A stretch of DNA of 64,000 nucleotides from Solirubrobacter deserti (GCF_027587175.1 NZ_JAPCID010000012.1:1-64000); one strand, 5' to 3'; shown: positions 41,643 through 51,630, counted from the first letter of the stretch. A program made the numbers and translations. Notes: a model not told the origin generated them from the sequence alone.

Positions 41643-42782
41643 TTGCCGCCCCGATCGACAACTTTCAAGCGGACGGGTGTGGTAGGGGCAGGCACGGCCG
41701 GACTTGCTACGGCGATCCTGCTCGCGCGCGCGGGCGCTCACGTGGAGGTGCTCGAGCGGGCGCCCGAGCCCGGTCCGGTGGGCGCCGGCCTGCTGCTGCA
41801 GCCGACGGGCATGGGCGTGCTGGCGCGGCTGGGGGTGCTTGAGCGGGTCGAGGCGGGCGCCGCGCGCATCGACCGGATCGTCGGGACCACGGTGCGCGGC
41901 CGGCGGTTCATGGACATGGCGTACCGCGGTGAACACGGCCTCGGCGTGCACCGCGGGGCGCTGTTCTCCGCGCTGTGCGACGCCGCCGTCGACGCGGGCG
42001 TGCGGGTGATCGCGGGCGCGGAGATCGTCGACTACCGGCCGGAGGGTGTGCTCACCGACGCGCGCGGGCGCACGCACGGGCCGTACGACCTCGTCGTGGG
42101 CGCGGACGGCGCGCGCTCGACGATGCGGCGCTTCCTGGACGTGCGCGCGCGGGTCTACGAGCACCGCTGGGGAGCGCTGTGGGGCGTCTTCGACGATCCG
42201 GGCGGCGTGTTCGGGACCGAGCTGGACCAGTACTTCGACGGGGCCTCGCGGATGGCGGGCTTCCTGCCGACCGGCAGCGGCGCGGTGTCGCTGTTCTGGT
42301 CGGTCCGGCTGGACCGGGTGGCGCAGGTGCGCGCCGCCGGGATGGACGCGTTCCGGCGTGAGCTCGTCGCGCTCGCGCCCGTGGCCGAGACGCTCGACCT
42401 GGGCTCGATGGACACGCTGCTGGAGGCCTCCTACCGGCAGATCTCGCTGCCGCGCTGGCATGCGGGCCGGCTGGTGGTGCTGGGCGACGCCGCGCACGCG
42501 CTCTCACCGCAGCTCGGGCAGGGCGCGAACCTCGCGCTGATGGACGCGGCGGCGCTGGCCGACGCGGACTCGTTGGCCGCGTTCGAGGCGTCGCGGCGGG
42601 CGCAGGCGCGCTTCTACGCCTTCGGGGCGCGCTCGCTCAACACCGTCTTCCAGAGCGACTGCAACGCGATGGCACTTCCGCGCGATCTGCTGTTCCCGGT
42701 GTTCGCGCGGATGTTCCCGGGCCGAGCGCTCGCCGTGCTGTCAGGGCGCGCGACTGGTCCTTTCAGTTCAATCGGCGCTTGA
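41643..42782 (+). CDS. FAD-dependent monooxygenase (aromatic hydroxylase type)
   Basis: 379 aa group A flavin monooxygenase. The FAD Rossmann motif [20 protein letters not shown] is near the N-terminus, the DG motif is in [15 protein letters not shown], and the second FAD-pyrophosphate motif is [20 protein letters not shown]. Substrates in the family are usually phenols or salicylate-like aromatics. The start is uncertain: TTG41643 leaves a full first strand, while GTG41679 would begin right at VGAG. Its last 20 bases overlap the convergent glycosidase-like gene. Confidence 0.88.
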   Translation: MPPRSTTFKRTGVVGAGTAGLATAILLARAGAHVEVLERAPEPGPVGAGLLLQPTGMGVLARLGVLERVEAGAARIDRIVGTTVRGRRFMDMAYRGEHGLGVHRGALFSALCDAAVDAGVRVIAGAEIVDYRPEGVLTDARGRTHGPYDLVVGADGARSTMRRFLDVRARVYEHRWGALWGVFDDPGGVFGTELDQYFDGASRMAGFLPTGSGAVSLFWSVRLDRVAQVRAAGMDAFRRELVALAPVAETLDLGSMDTLLEASYRQISLPRWHAGRLVVLGDAAHALSPQLGQGANLALMDAAALADADSLAAFEASRRAQARFYAFGARSLNTVFQSDCNAMALPRDLLFPVFARMFPGRALAVLSGRATGPFSSIGA

Positions 42783-44166
42783 CATAAAGACCTACGGCGT
42801 GACGGGGTCCGAGCACGGCCTGCCAGGTAAGGGCGTCCGTGGTGCCGGTCACCGGCAGGCCGCGGGCAGCCTGGAACTCGCGCAGGCCCGCGTCGGTCGC
42901 GGCGTCGAACGTGCCCGTGCGCGCCACGGACGGCACCGCCGACGCGAGGCGCTGCTGCAGCCACAGCACCTGGTCGCCGCTGTTGCCGCGCGCGAGCGCG
43001 GGCCAGCCCGGGTCCGGCGGTGGCAGCGGCGGGGACGCGACCGCGGCGGCGAGCGCCGCCCAGCCGGGCTCGCTCGTCGCCTGCCAGGACCACCAGGACA
43101 CGCCGGCGCTTCCGTAGGCCGCCCACAGGGAGCGGAACTGCGCGATCTCGGCCGGCGGGGCGTTGTCGTAGGTCTGGCCGATCGGCGCGATCGGGACGCC
43201 GTACACGCGGTTCTGGGCGAGGGTACGGCCCGACACGGCCTCGACGGTGTTGCCGATGTCCTTCCAGTAGACCTGCGGCAGGTTCGCGTTCGCGCCGCCC
43301 GGGCCGAGGAAGACGGAGTAGGGCAGGCTGTCGTGGTAGTCGACGTACGGGAAGCTCGTGAACCCGATCGGGTACGCCGGGCCGACGGCCGCCCGCAGCG
43401 CGCCCATGTACTCGCGCGCGGCGTCGTACTTGCCCTTGTACTCGCTCTCGGCGTCGATCACGAGGCAGTCGGCGCCGTCCGCGACCGCGTCCGCGCCCAG
43501 CGCGGCCTCGCCCGCCGGATCGTTGCCGTACACGTACTGCCACGCGCAGACGCGCAGCCCCTGGGCCTTGAGCGCCGCGACCGACTCGGCGGAGAACTGG
43601 CCCCAGCGGCTGCTCGCGCCGTCCGAGCTCTTGACGAACACGGTCGAGATGCCGGACGCGCGCGCCCGGGCGCCGATCGCGGCCGCGTCGCCGCCCTCGG
43701 AGCTCGGCAGCTGCCAGATCCACATGCCGTTGCCGCGGAACACGTCGGGCAGCGCACCGGGTTGCTGCGGCGCCGGGCCGCCGACCCGCGGCGGTGCGGT
43801 GACCGTGATGCGGATCGCGTTCGAGCGCCGGCCGGCGCGGTCGGAGACCGTCACCTGCACCGTGCCCGCACGCGTGCCCGGCGGCACGCGGGCGACGTAC
43901 CCGACGCGGCTGCGGTCGAGCTTGGTCGCGAGCGCGCCGCGCGTCCACCGGAACGACACGCGCATGCCCTTGTAGACGCGCCGGCCACTGAGCTGCAGCT
44001 GGCGGCCGACGGTCACCTTGACACCGGACTTGCAGGTCGCCGACGCGGCCGGCACGCAGCGGATGCGGGTCAGCTCAGGCGCGCGTTTGCGCGCTGCGTC
44101 GGCGCTTGCGGGGGCCAGCAGCCCGGCGCTGCAGGCCGCCAGCGCGATCACGGAACACCGTCGCAT
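42763..44166 (-). CDS. Secreted glycoside hydrolase-like (DUF1906-type) protein with peptidoglycan-binding domain
   Basis: 467 aa with signal peptide (MRRCSVIALAACSAGLLAPA, cleavage near ADA). An Ig-like segment with a Cys pair (about 25-125) precedes a TIM-barrel-like domain (about 145-385: NGMWIWQLPSSEGG, VFVKSSDGASSRW, DCLVIDAESEYKG with acidic catalytic-type residues, VSWWSWQAT). A C-terminal peptidoglycan-binding type 1 domain (about 400-455: GNSGDQVLWLQQRL) follows. Likely a cell-wall-bound hydrolase acting on peptidoglycan or other glycans; the exact bond is unknown. Start ATG44166; GTG44190 would add eight residues. It diverges from the LCP gene. Confidence 0.82.
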   Translation of the reverse strand: MRRCSVIALAACSAGLLAPASADAARKRAPELTRIRCVPAASATCKSGVKVTVGRQLQLSGRRVYKGMRVSFRWTRGALATKLDRSRVGYVARVPPGTRAGTVQVTVSDRAGRRSNAIRITVTAPPRVGGPAPQQPGALPDVFRGNGMWIWQLPSSEGGDAAAIGARARASGISTVFVKSSDGASSRWGQFSAESVAALKAQGLRVCAWQYVYGNDPAGEAALGADAVADGADCLVIDAESEYKGKYDAAREYMGALRAAVGPAYPIGFTSFPYVDYHDSLPYSVFLGPGGANANLPQVYWKDIGNTVEAVSGRTLAQNRVYGVPIAPIGQTYDNAPPAEIAQFRSLWAAYGSAGVSWWSWQATSEPGWAALAAAVASPPLPPPDPGWPALARGNSGDQVLWLQQRLASAVPSVARTGTFDAATDAGLREFQAARGLPVTGTTDALTWQAVLGPRHAVGLYVKRRLN

Positions 44167-44228
44167 CACCGGCAGCAAACGCACATCCACGGTAGAAGTT
44201 CCGGTCCGGCCATTACGCTTTCCGACCA

Positions 44229-45782
44229 ATGCGCCGGAGGTACACCAACCAGGAGCGCCCTCCGCGCGTGGGGGCACGGGTCCTGGCGAAGGCCCTCGTG
44301 GGCGTGCTGCTGATCTTCATCTCGACCGGCGCGGGCGTGGCCATCGCGGGCTATCTGATGATCGCGCCGCCGATCCCCGACGACCCGGCGAAGCGCCAGG
44401 CGCCGATCCCGGACCTCCCCGAGGAGGTCATCGTGCCGGTCGAGCCCGGTGGCCCGCGCACGATCCTCGTGCTGGGCTCGGACCGGCGCGCGAAGACCTC
44501 CCGGGACGCCCAGCTCGGCCAGCGCGAGAAGCCGCACTCGGACACGATCGTGCTCGTCCGCCTGGACCCGAAGCGCCACCGCGTCGCCGTGCTCAGCCTC
44601 CCGCGCGACCTCGCGGTGACGATCCCGGGCTTCGCCGACAACACGAAGATCAACCAGGCCTACGACGAGGGCGGCGCCCGCTTGACGCTGGACACCGTCA
44701 AGCACTTCTTCGAGAGCGCCGTCGGCCGAACGTTCAACGTCAACGGCGTCATCGACGTCAACTTCGACGGCTTCCAGCGCGCGGTCAACCACGTCGGCGG
44801 CATCTACGTCGACGTCGACCGCGAGTACTACAACCCCGAGGGCACGGGCTTCGCGTCGATCGACATCGACCCCGGCTACCAGCGGCTCGTCGGCTCGGAC
44901 GCGCTGGACTACGTCCGCTTCCGGCACACCGACTCCGACCTGTTCCGCGGCGCGCGCCAGCAGGACTTCCTGCGCCAGGCGACGACCCAGCGCAGCGTCC
45001 GCGAGCTCAAGAGCGTCGGCGAGGCGAGCGAGCTGCTCGGGATCCTGCAGGAGTACTTCCGCTTCGACAAGAAGTTCCTCGGCCGCCGGAACCTCGCGGG
45101 TCTGCTCAAGACCGCGGTGCACCTCGCGATGAACGACACCGTCGTCAACCAGATCTCGTTGACCGGCATCACCGAGTCCGAGGACCCGGTGGCCGACACG
45201 CGCCTGTACATCAGCAACGAGAACATCCAGAAGGCCTACGACGCGTTCATGACCGGCGACGGCGCGCAGAACCCGGAGCGCAGCACGCAGCCGGTCCGCA
45301 CGCCCAAGCGCAAGAAGGGCAACGCGTCCACGGTCAGCGGCATGGTCGACGCGCGCCGCCTCGGCGAGGACATGGCCGTGCTGGCCGAGCCGCGCCTGAA
45401 GCGGCTCCCGTTCTACTTCCCGGGCAAGATCACCAGCCGCACCCGCTACACCAACGACACGCCGCGCATCTACTCGCTACGCGACGAGGACGGCCGGCTG
45501 CACCGCGCGTACCGGATGGTCGGGGCGATCGGCGAGTCGGGCGAGTACTGGGGCGTCCAGGGCCTGACGTGGCGCAACCCGCCGATCCTCGAGAACCCGG
45601 ACCGCATCCGCAAGACCGCCAGCGGACGCGAGCTGATGCTGTTCTACGACGGCAAGAAGATCCGCATGGTCGGCTGGCGCACGCCCCGCGCCGCGTACTG
45701 GATCTCGAACACGATCGGGCGCAAGATCTCCAACGCGCGCATGATCGAGATCGCGTCCTCGCTCCGTCGTCTCAAGCAGTAG
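44229..45782 (+). CDS. LytR-CpsA-Psr (LCP) family cell-wall ligase
   Basis: 517 aa, membrane-anchored (basic N-tail, then ARVLAKALVGVLLIFISTGA). The LCP catalytic domain (about 75-240) has the conserved residues TILVLGSDRR, HSDTIVLVRLDPKRHRVAVL, SLPRDL, TKINQAY and YVRFRHTDSDLFRGARQQDF. It attaches polyprenyl-linked glycopolymers (teichoic-acid-like or arabinogalactan) to peptidoglycan. A C-terminal 250-residue extension (from about 260) is less conserved. A -10-like TACGCT lies 9 bases before the ATG. It pairs divergently with a peptidoglycan-binding hydrolase, fitting a cell-wall locus. Confidence 0.92.
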   Translation: MRRRYTNQERPPRVGARVLAKALVGVLLIFISTGAGVAIAGYLMIAPPIPDDPAKRQAPIPDLPEEVIVPVEPGGPRTILVLGSDRRAKTSRDAQLGQREKPHSDTIVLVRLDPKRHRVAVLSLPRDLAVTIPGFADNTKINQAYDEGGARLTLDTVKHFFESAVGRTFNVNGVIDVNFDGFQRAVNHVGGIYVDVDREYYNPEGTGFASIDIDPGYQRLVGSDALDYVRFRHTDSDLFRGARQQDFLRQATTQRSVRELKSVGEASELLGILQEYFRFDKKFLGRRNLAGLLKTAVHLAMNDTVVNQISLTGITESEDPVADTRLYISNENIQKAYDAFMTGDGAQNPERSTQPVRTPKRKKGNASTVSGMVDARRLGEDMAVLAEPRLKRLPFYFPGKITSRTRYTNDTPRIYSLRDEDGRLHRAYRMVGAIGESGEYWGVQGLTWRNPPILENPDRIRKTASGRELMLFYDGKKIRMVGWRTPRAAYWISNTIGRKISNARMIEIASSLRRLKQ

Positions 45783-45819
45783 CGCGACTTCCCGGTCCGG
45801 TTGGGGTTGGGTGCCCTTG

Positions 45820-47997
45820 ATGCCGCGTCTCGTCATCGTGCTCCTGGCCGCGCTGTTCGCGCTGCCCGCCACTCCCGCCACCGCCGCCGAGCCCTGCCTC
45901 GGCGCTGATCCCTGTCCCTATTCCGCGTCCTCGGTCGTCGGCAACCGCACCGGCGGCGTGCTGCGCTTCCCGCAGGCCACCGCGGTCGGGCCCGACGGCT
46001 CCGTCTACGTCGCCGACCAGTACTCGCATGCCATCCAGGTCTTCGGCCCCGACGGCCGCTTCGTGCGCGAGATCGGCGATCCCGAGCGGCTGACGTCGGT
46101 CGGCGGCGTCGCGATCGGCCCGGACAACTCAATCTACGTCGCCGACGGCCGCGACCGCATCGACCGCTTCGCCGCCGACGGCACGTTCCTGGCCGAGTGG
46201 GGCAGGACGGGCGACGGCGTGGGCGAGTTCCGCTTCGGGCAGGGCGGCGGGAACGACTCGGGCGCCGGCGGCGGCCTCGCGATCGCGGACGGGTACCTGT
46301 TCGTCGCCGACACGCGCAACGACCGCATCCAGCGCTTCGCGCTCGACGGCACCGGAGCGACCGTGATCGTCCCCAAGGGCGCCGTCAAGCGCCCGCAGGG
46401 CCTGGCGGCACGCGGCGGGCGGTTGATCGTCGCCGACGACAACGGCCACCGGATGGTCGTCTACGACTACAACGGCGCCCAGCTGACGACGTTCGGCTCC
46501 GGCCCCGGCCCGCGGCCGGGCCAGCTCAGCTTCCCCTACGACGTCGGCATCGACGCGCTCGGCCGCGTGTTCGTGGCCGACAACATCAACCACCGCGTCG
46601 TCCGTTACGGGCCCGCGCCGGGGTACGTCTACCGCGGGCGCTGGGGCTCGTACGGCTCGCGGCTCGGCCAGCTGCAGTATCCGCGCGGGCTCGCCGTTGC
46701 CCCGAACGGCGACCAGTTCGTCGCCGACCCGGGCGGCAACCGGATCGACGTCTTCGACTTCCAGGGCAAGCCCAAGGACTTCTTCGGCGACTCCGGGCGC
46801 GTGACCGGCCAGTTCATCCGGCCGCTCGGCGTCGCCTCCGACGTGAGCGGCATGCGCGCCGTCGCCGACTCGGTCAACGGCCGCGTGCAGCTGCTGGACC
46901 CGAGCGGGAAGGTCGTCGCCGCGTTCGGCGCGCCCGCGCCCGGCCCGACGCTCCTCCCTGACCCCGTGTCCGTCGCCTTCGACGGCCGCGGCCTGCTGTA
47001 CGTGCTCGACCAGCGGCGCTCGCGCGTGCTCGTCTTCGATCGCGGGGGCAAGATCGTGCGGGAGATCGGCAGCCGCGGCCGACGCGCCGGCCAGCTGCTG
47101 TCCCCGAGCGCGATCGCGGTCTCGGGCGGCGGCACGGTGTACGTCGCCGACACCGGCAACGGCCGGATCGTGCGCTTCTCGACCGCCGGGCAGCACATCG
47201 GCTCGGTCGGGCGCTTCCGCAACGTCCGCGGCGTGGCCGTCTCGCCCGACGGCAGCCGCATCTACGCGACCGACGCCGGCACGAACCGGATCACGATCAT
47301 GACCGCCTCGGGCGGCGACGTGGGGGAGATCGGCGTGGGCGAGCTGCGCTCACCGGCCGAGGTCGCGCTCGACGCGGCGGGGAACGTGTTCGTCGCCGAC
47401 CGCGGCAACCACCGCGTCGCCTTCTACTCGCCCGACGGACAGCCGCTCGGCGCCTGGGGCTCGCGCGGCACGGGGCCGGGGCAGCTGTGGGAGCCGACCG
47501 GCATCTCGGTCTCCTGCAACGGGCTGGTCACGGTGTCCGAGGCCGACAACAACCGCGTCCAGCAGTTCCAGCTGCCCGCGACCGGCGGCTGCGGCTCGCT
47601 GCCCGCGATCACGCCGCCGCCGAACCCGATCCTGGCCACGCAGCCGGACCCGGTCCCGCCCGAGGTGTTCCTGGAGCCGACGCGCACGAGCGGCATCCTC
47701 GGCATCCGCCAGTTCCCGTTGCGCGTGCGCTGCGACGTGCGCTGCCGGCTGACCGCGGTCGTGACGCTGACGCCCCGCGGCAAGAAGTCACCGGCGGTGA
47801 AGCTCGCCTTCACACCGCAGACGCTGCCCGCGGGCAACACGGTGACGATCCGGCCCCGGCTGAGCGTCGCGGGCGTGCGCTCGCTGGCGAGGGCGCTGAA
47901 GGGCAAGCGCGCGCTGACCGCCACCGTTCAGGTGACGGCGTCGACCGAGGACAGCTCGCCGACGACCGTCACCCGGCGGGTCAGCATCAGCGGTTGA
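45820..47997 (+). CDS. Secreted NHL-repeat beta-propeller protein
   Basis: 725 aa from ATG45820 with a signal peptide (PRLVIVLLAALFALPATPAT). About twelve NHL-type repeats follow (PQATAVGPDGSVYVADQYSH; FVADTRNDRIQRFALDGTG; LFVADNINHRVVRYG; YVADTGNGRIVRFSTAGQ; VFVADRGNHRVAFYSPDGQ), enough for two six-bladed propellers. A C-terminal beta domain of about 120 residues (RCDVRCRLTAVVTLTP) completes it. Such proteins bind surface ligands or act as lyases; the function here is unknown. The GTG at 45811 is a weaker start. It is 37 bases after the LCP gene and possibly co-transcribed. Confidence 0.88.
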   Translation: MPRLVIVLLAALFALPATPATAAEPCLGADPCPYSASSVVGNRTGGVLRFPQATAVGPDGSVYVADQYSHAIQVFGPDGRFVREIGDPERLTSVGGVAIGPDNSIYVADGRDRIDRFAADGTFLAEWGRTGDGVGEFRFGQGGGNDSGAGGGLAIADGYLFVADTRNDRIQRFALDGTGATVIVPKGAVKRPQGLAARGGRLIVADDNGHRMVVYDYNGAQLTTFGSGPGPRPGQLSFPYDVGIDALGRVFVADNINHRVVRYGPAPGYVYRGRWGSYGSRLGQLQYPRGLAVAPNGDQFVADPGGNRIDVFDFQGKPKDFFGDSGRVTGQFIRPLGVASDVSGMRAVADSVNGRVQLLDPSGKVVAAFGAPAPGPTLLPDPVSVAFDGRGLLYVLDQRRSRVLVFDRGGKIVREIGSRGRRAGQLLSPSAIAVSGGGTVYVADTGNGRIVRFSTAGQHIGSVGRFRNVRGVAVSPDGSRIYATDAGTNRITIMTASGGDVGEIGVGELRSPAEVALDAAGNVFVADRGNHRVAFYSPDGQPLGAWGSRGTGPGQLWEPTGISVSCNGLVTVSEADNNRVQQFQLPATGGCGSLPAITPPPNPILATQPDPVPPEVFLEPTRTSGILGIRQFPLRVRCDVRCRLTAVVTLTPRGKKSPAVKLAFTPQTLPAGNTVTIRPRLSVAGVRSLARALKGKRALTATVQVTASTEDSSPTTVTRRVSISG

Positions 47998-48634
47998 ACA
48001 GGTTCAGCAGCGACAGGAAGATGTTGATGATCGACACGAAGATGCCGGTCGCCAGCCAGACGACGTCGTCCTCGGTGGCGTGCTTGCGCACGTAGTTGAA
48101 GTCGACCAGGATCAGCAGCGCGGACGCGGCCAGGATGATGATCGAGAGGAACGGCGAGAGCGTGCCCAGGCCGCCGAAGATCAGCGCGCCGAGCGACACC
48201 ACGACGGCGCCGAGGACGACGAACGACAGCGGCCGCATCCAGCGGACGGTGTCCTTGCTCATCACGAACCCGATCGCGCCCATGCCGAGCACGGTGAGCG
48301 CGGTGAGGCCGGCCGCGCTCGTCACGCTGCTGGGGTTCGTGCTCACGTAGAAGTCGAGCACCGGGCCGAGGCCGTAGCCGATCGCGGACGCGATCAGCAT
48401 GAGCCAGAAGATGCCGAGCGCGCCGAACCGCAGGCGCGCGACGAACCAGGTCGCCACGAGCATCACCATGCCGGCGATGGAGAAGATCCGGGCCGTCTCG
48501 GGGGCGAGGTCGCGGCCGAGATACGTGCACAGCGCGGCCAAGCCGATCGCCGCGGCGACCAGGCTGAGAACCTGGCCCATGATCAGGGAGGTGTCGCGCT
48601 CCCGTACGCCAGATGAGACCTCGATGAAACTCAT
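47987..48634 (-). CDS. Bax inhibitor-1/YccA family membrane protein
   Basis: 215 aa with seven hydrophobic segments, the TMBIM/UPF0005 fold (QVLSLVAAAIGLAALCTYLG; FGALGIFWLMLIASAIGYG; the conserved end IFVSIINIFLSLLNLFNR). Relatives form pH-sensitive Ca2+ leak channels. ATG48634 (MSFIEVSSGVRERD) chosen; upstream residues are not family-like. Overlaps the convergent NHL gene by 11 bases. Confidence 0.88.
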   Translation of the reverse strand: MSFIEVSSGVRERDTSLIMGQVLSLVAAAIGLAALCTYLGRDLAPETARIFSIAGMVMLVATWFVARLRFGALGIFWLMLIASAIGYGLGPVLDFYVSTNPSSVTSAAGLTALTVLGMGAIGFVMSKDTVRWMRPLSFVVLGAVVVSLGALIFGGLGTLSPFLSIIILAASALLILVDFNYVRKHATEDDVVWLATGIFVSIINIFLSLLNLFNR

Positions 48635-48648
48635 AGTGGGAATCCTAT

Positions 48649-49476
48649 TTACCCGCCGGCCACGTCGCGCCGTAAAAAGTGAATGAACGCCCATAGAAGG
48701 GCGGGCACGGCGTAAAGCGCGGACACCCAGGCGGCGCGGAGGATCGGCGCCCAGTCGATCGGGTCGCGCAACAGTCCCTGCCAGGCGTTGAACTGGCGCG
48801 GGAGCAGGTACGGCTGGATCGCCTCCAGCGCGGACACGATCCCGAGCAGCTGCATGATCAGCGACAGCATGAGCGTGCTGACCACGGCCGCCGCGCTGTT
48901 GCGGGTGACGGTGGAAAGCAGCACGGCGATCGACGCGACCGCGAACGTCGGCAGCGCGTAGGCGAGCGTCGCGCCGCCGAGCAGCAGCAGCGAGCGCTCC
49001 ATGGAGATCTCGGTGCCCGACAGCGAGACGAGCGGATCGAAGCCCCAGAAGACGCCGCCCAGCCCGAGCCCGACCAGGACGAACAGGGCGAGCGCGCCGA
49101 ACGCGTAGGTCAAGGCCGCGAGCACCTTGGCCAGGAAGATCTGCCAGCGGTCGACGGAGCGCGTGAGGATCGTCTTCAGTGTCCCGTTGCCGTCCTCGGT
49201 CGCGACGATGTCGCCCGCGACGAGCGCGGTGACGAGCGGGAAGAACCAGAACGCGCCGAAGAACAGCCCCACGAGCGGGATCGCCAGGCCGGACTCGCGC
49301 ACGTAGTCGCCGAACGGGATCCCTTCCGGCCCCCCGTCGTCGGCGAGCAGGCTGGCGATGAAGATCAACGGGACCAGCAGCGCGCAGCCGAGCCCGATGT
49401 AGGTGCGCTTCTGCGCGGCGAGCTTGCGGACCTCCCAGGCGTAGACCGTGCGCGTGGAGACGGCGACTGCGCTCAC
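48649..49476 (-). CDS. ABC-2 type transporter permease
   Basis: 275 aa with six membrane segments. N-terminal MSAVAVSTRTVYAWEVRKLA is typical of ABC-2/NatB permeases, followed by ATEDGNGTLKTILTRSVDRW in the first cytoplasmic loop. It partners the ATPase whose gene it overlaps by 4 bases (GTGA), third in an operon with the LolA-like gene. Substrate unknown. Confidence 0.88.
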   Translation of the reverse strand: MSAVAVSTRTVYAWEVRKLAAQKRTYIGLGCALLVPLIFIASLLADDGGPEGIPFGDYVRESGLAIPLVGLFFGAFWFFPLVTALVAGDIVATEDGNGTLKTILTRSVDRWQIFLAKVLAALTYAFGALALFVLVGLGLGGVFWGFDPLVSLSGTEISMERSLLLLGGATLAYALPTFAVASIAVLLSTVTRNSAAAVVSTLMLSLIMQLLGIVSALEAIQPYLLPRQFNAWQGLLRDPIDWAPILRAAWVSALYAVPALLWAFIHFLRRDVAGG

Positions 49477-50414
49477 GCGGGCACCAGCGGCTGCGAGCCG
49501 TTCTGCTCCGGCGTGCCTTCGGTCATGCGGAAGAACAGCTCCTCGAGGGTCGCGGTGCGGGGGACGAGCGCCCGCAGGCCGATGCCGGCCTGCGCGAGCT
49601 CGAGCGTGAGGTGCGCGACGGCGACCTCGTCGCCCTCGAACGCGATGCCGGCGTTGGAGACCGTCACGCCGGCGATGCCGTGCGCGCGGCGGGCGATCAT
49701 CGCCGCCTCCGCGTCGTTGGTCGTCCTGAGGTCGTAGCGCCCGGCGGTGGTCGCGATCAGCTCGTCCAGCGCGCCCTCGTAGACGACGCGCCCGCGCGTG
49801 ACGATCGCGACCCGGTCACACAGATCCTCGACCTCGCTCATCAGGTGGCTGGAGAGCAGGACGGTGAGGCCGTCCTCCGCCAGCCGGTGGACGAGCGCGC
49901 GCATGTCGCGCATGCCGGCGGGATCGAGGCCCGTGGTGGGCTCGTCGAGCAGCAGCAGCTTCGGGTCGCGCAGCAGCGCGCCGGCGATGCCGAGGCGCTG
50001 CTTCATGCCGTGCGAGTAGCCGCGCACCTTGTCGTGCTGGCGCTTGGTCAGGTCCACGGTGTCGAGCGCCTCGTCGATGCGCTCGGCCGCGTCGCCGCCG
50101 TCGAGCGCGGCGACGAACTCGAGGTTCTTGCGCGCGCTCATGTACGGGTAAAAGCGCGGCGCCTCGACGAACCCGGCCACCCCGTCGAGGGCGCGGGCAC
50201 CCTCGACGAGCGGATCGTGGCCGAACAGCCTCGCGCTGCCCTCGTCCGGGCGGATCAGGCCGAGGAGCATCCGCAGCGACGTCGTCTTCCCGGCCCCGTT
50301 CGGGCCGAGATAGCCGTAGACGTCGCCGCTGCGGACGGTCAGGTCGACGTGGTCGACCGCCGTGATCTCGCCGTAGCGCTTGACGAGGCCGCGAGCCTCG
50401 ATCGCTGCGGTCAC
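49473..50414 (-). CDS. ABC transporter ATP-binding protein (exporter type)
   Basis: 313 aa. Walker A GPNGAGKTTSL near 38-48, signature YSHGMKQRL, Walker B LLLLDEPTTGLDP, H-loop SSHLMSEVEDL; C-terminal 90 residues are the DrrA/NatA-like extension. It powers the permease at 48649-49476. The start overlaps the LolA-like gene stop by 4 bases. Probably an exporter of a lipid or peptide (inference). Confidence 0.92.
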   Translation of the reverse strand: MTAAIEARGLVKRYGEITAVDHVDLTVRSGDVYGYLGPNGAGKTTSLRMLLGLIRPDEGSARLFGHDPLVEGARALDGVAGFVEAPRFYPYMSARKNLEFVAALDGGDAAERIDEALDTVDLTKRQHDKVRGYSHGMKQRLGIAGALLRDPKLLLLDEPTTGLDPAGMRDMRALVHRLAEDGLTVLLSSHLMSEVEDLCDRVAIVTRGRVVYEGALDELIATTAGRYDLRTTNDAEAAMIARRAHGIAGVTVSNAGIAFEGDEVAVAHLTLELAQAGIGLRALVPRTATLEELFFRMTEGTPEQNGSQPLVPA

Positions 50415-51577
50415 CTCAGGCCCCGTGCGGCGTTCTCGGCGGCGATCGGCGGGACGGAGCCGACGACGACGTACTGGACGCCTTCGCGCTGGAACGTGAG
50501 CAGCGTGCCGAGCGCGGTGGCGAGCTCGGAGCCCGTCGCGCCGTCGATGTTCACCTGGGGAAGCGTCAGGCCGCCCGGCGCGGTGTTCGACGACTTGGCG
50601 CCGGCGCGGGTCTGGAACACGAGGATCTGGCCGAGGCCCTGGCCGTACGTGCTGACGGCGCCGACCTGATCGTCGGTCTTGATCAGGCGCACGGCCTTGC
50701 GCGGGAGGCCGGCCAGCTCGGCGGGCGCGGCGAGCGGGAAGTCGAGCTCCTTCTGGACGGCGTCGACGCCCTCGACGGCGACCGGCTTGCCCTGCGCGTC
50801 CAGCTTGAAGCTCGGGTCGATCTCGGTGACCTTCGCGCCGGCGGGCGGCGTGGCGTCGACCTTGTCAGCCGGGATCTTGCCGTAGGAGATGTCGGTGGCC
50901 TCGAGCTCGAGCACCGGGTTGTCGTCGCCCTGGGCGTAGACCGCGGCGCGCAGCGGCACGCCGCGGACCGCGTCCCAGGCGACCTCGGCCGCGCCGAGCA
51001 GCCCGCCGTCGTCCTTGGGCGCGACGCGCACGGTGTAGCTTGGTCGCCCGGCAACATTGGAGGGTGTCGCCCCCGACAGCGTCCACGCCTGGCCGAGCCG
51101 GTCGAGTCCGGTCTGGATGGCGCCGAGGTTCGGCTTGTTGCCGTCCGGCTGCTTGGCCGGGGCGCCGTCGAGCTTGCCGGTGACGGCCTGCTTGATGGCC
51201 GCGTCGTAGATCAGGAAGCGCTCGCCGTCGGCCACGATCTGCGCGTCGCCGTTGGCCGACTGCAACTCGAGCCGGAGCCTGCCGTCGTTGGAGAGCCAGA
51301 TCCGGCCGGTCGCGCCGGTGAGCACGGGGGAGGCCGTGCCCTCGGGCAGCGAGCCGGAAGGGAGGAGGTTGTTCGTGAACTTGACCCGCGCGGTCACGCC
51401 CTCGACCGGCTTGGCGTTGGCGGCGTCGTAGAGCGCGCGGTCGAGCGGCTTGGGGGCCGGCGTCTCTTCGGTCTGGAGCGCGGCCTGGGCGATCCCGGCG
51501 CCGGCGACGGCGGCGACGAGTACGGCGACGATCGTCACCAGGCGGCGGGTGGAAGCGGTGCGGAGTCGTCTCATCAC
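50411..51577 (-). CDS. LolA-like exported protein linked to an ABC transporter
   Basis: 388 aa. GTG51577 or ATG51574 starts a signal/anchor (LVTIVAVLVAAVAGAGIAQA). The mature region is beta-rich and LolA/LppX-like (VKFTNNLLPSGSL; ATGRIWLSNDGRLRLELQSA; DAQIVADGERFLIYDAAIKQ). LolA proteins ferry lipoproteins; in a single-membrane actinobacterium a lipid-carrier role for the ABC exporter behind it is more plausible (inference). It heads a three-gene operon with 4-base overlaps. The divergent gene at 51619 starts 41 bases away. Confidence 0.8.
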   Translation of the reverse strand: MMRRLRTASTRRLVTIVAVLVAAVAGAGIAQAALQTEETPAPKPLDRALYDAANAKPVEGVTARVKFTNNLLPSGSLPEGTASPVLTGATGRIWLSNDGRLRLELQSANGDAQIVADGERFLIYDAAIKQAVTGKLDGAPAKQPDGNKPNLGAIQTGLDRLGQAWTLSGATPSNVAGRPSYTVRVAPKDDGGLLGAAEVAWDAVRGVPLRAAVYAQGDDNPVLELEATDISYGKIPADKVDATPPAGAKVTEIDPSFKLDAQGKPVAVEGVDAVQKELDFPLAAPAELAGLPRKAVRLIKTDDQVGAVSTYGQGLGQILVFQTRAGAKSSNTAPGGLTLPQVNIDGATGSELATALGTLLTFQREGVQYVVVGSVPPIAAENAARGLR

Positions 51578-51630
51578 GACGCAGTTCTACGGACGGTCTT
51601 TGAGAGTTCTTTGACAGAGTGCCACGCCTG

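Noticed and set aside
41636-41842. Alternative frame starting at GTG41636 for the monooxygenase
   Set aside because: It leaves the conserved Rossmann motif out of frame and soon becomes low complexity.
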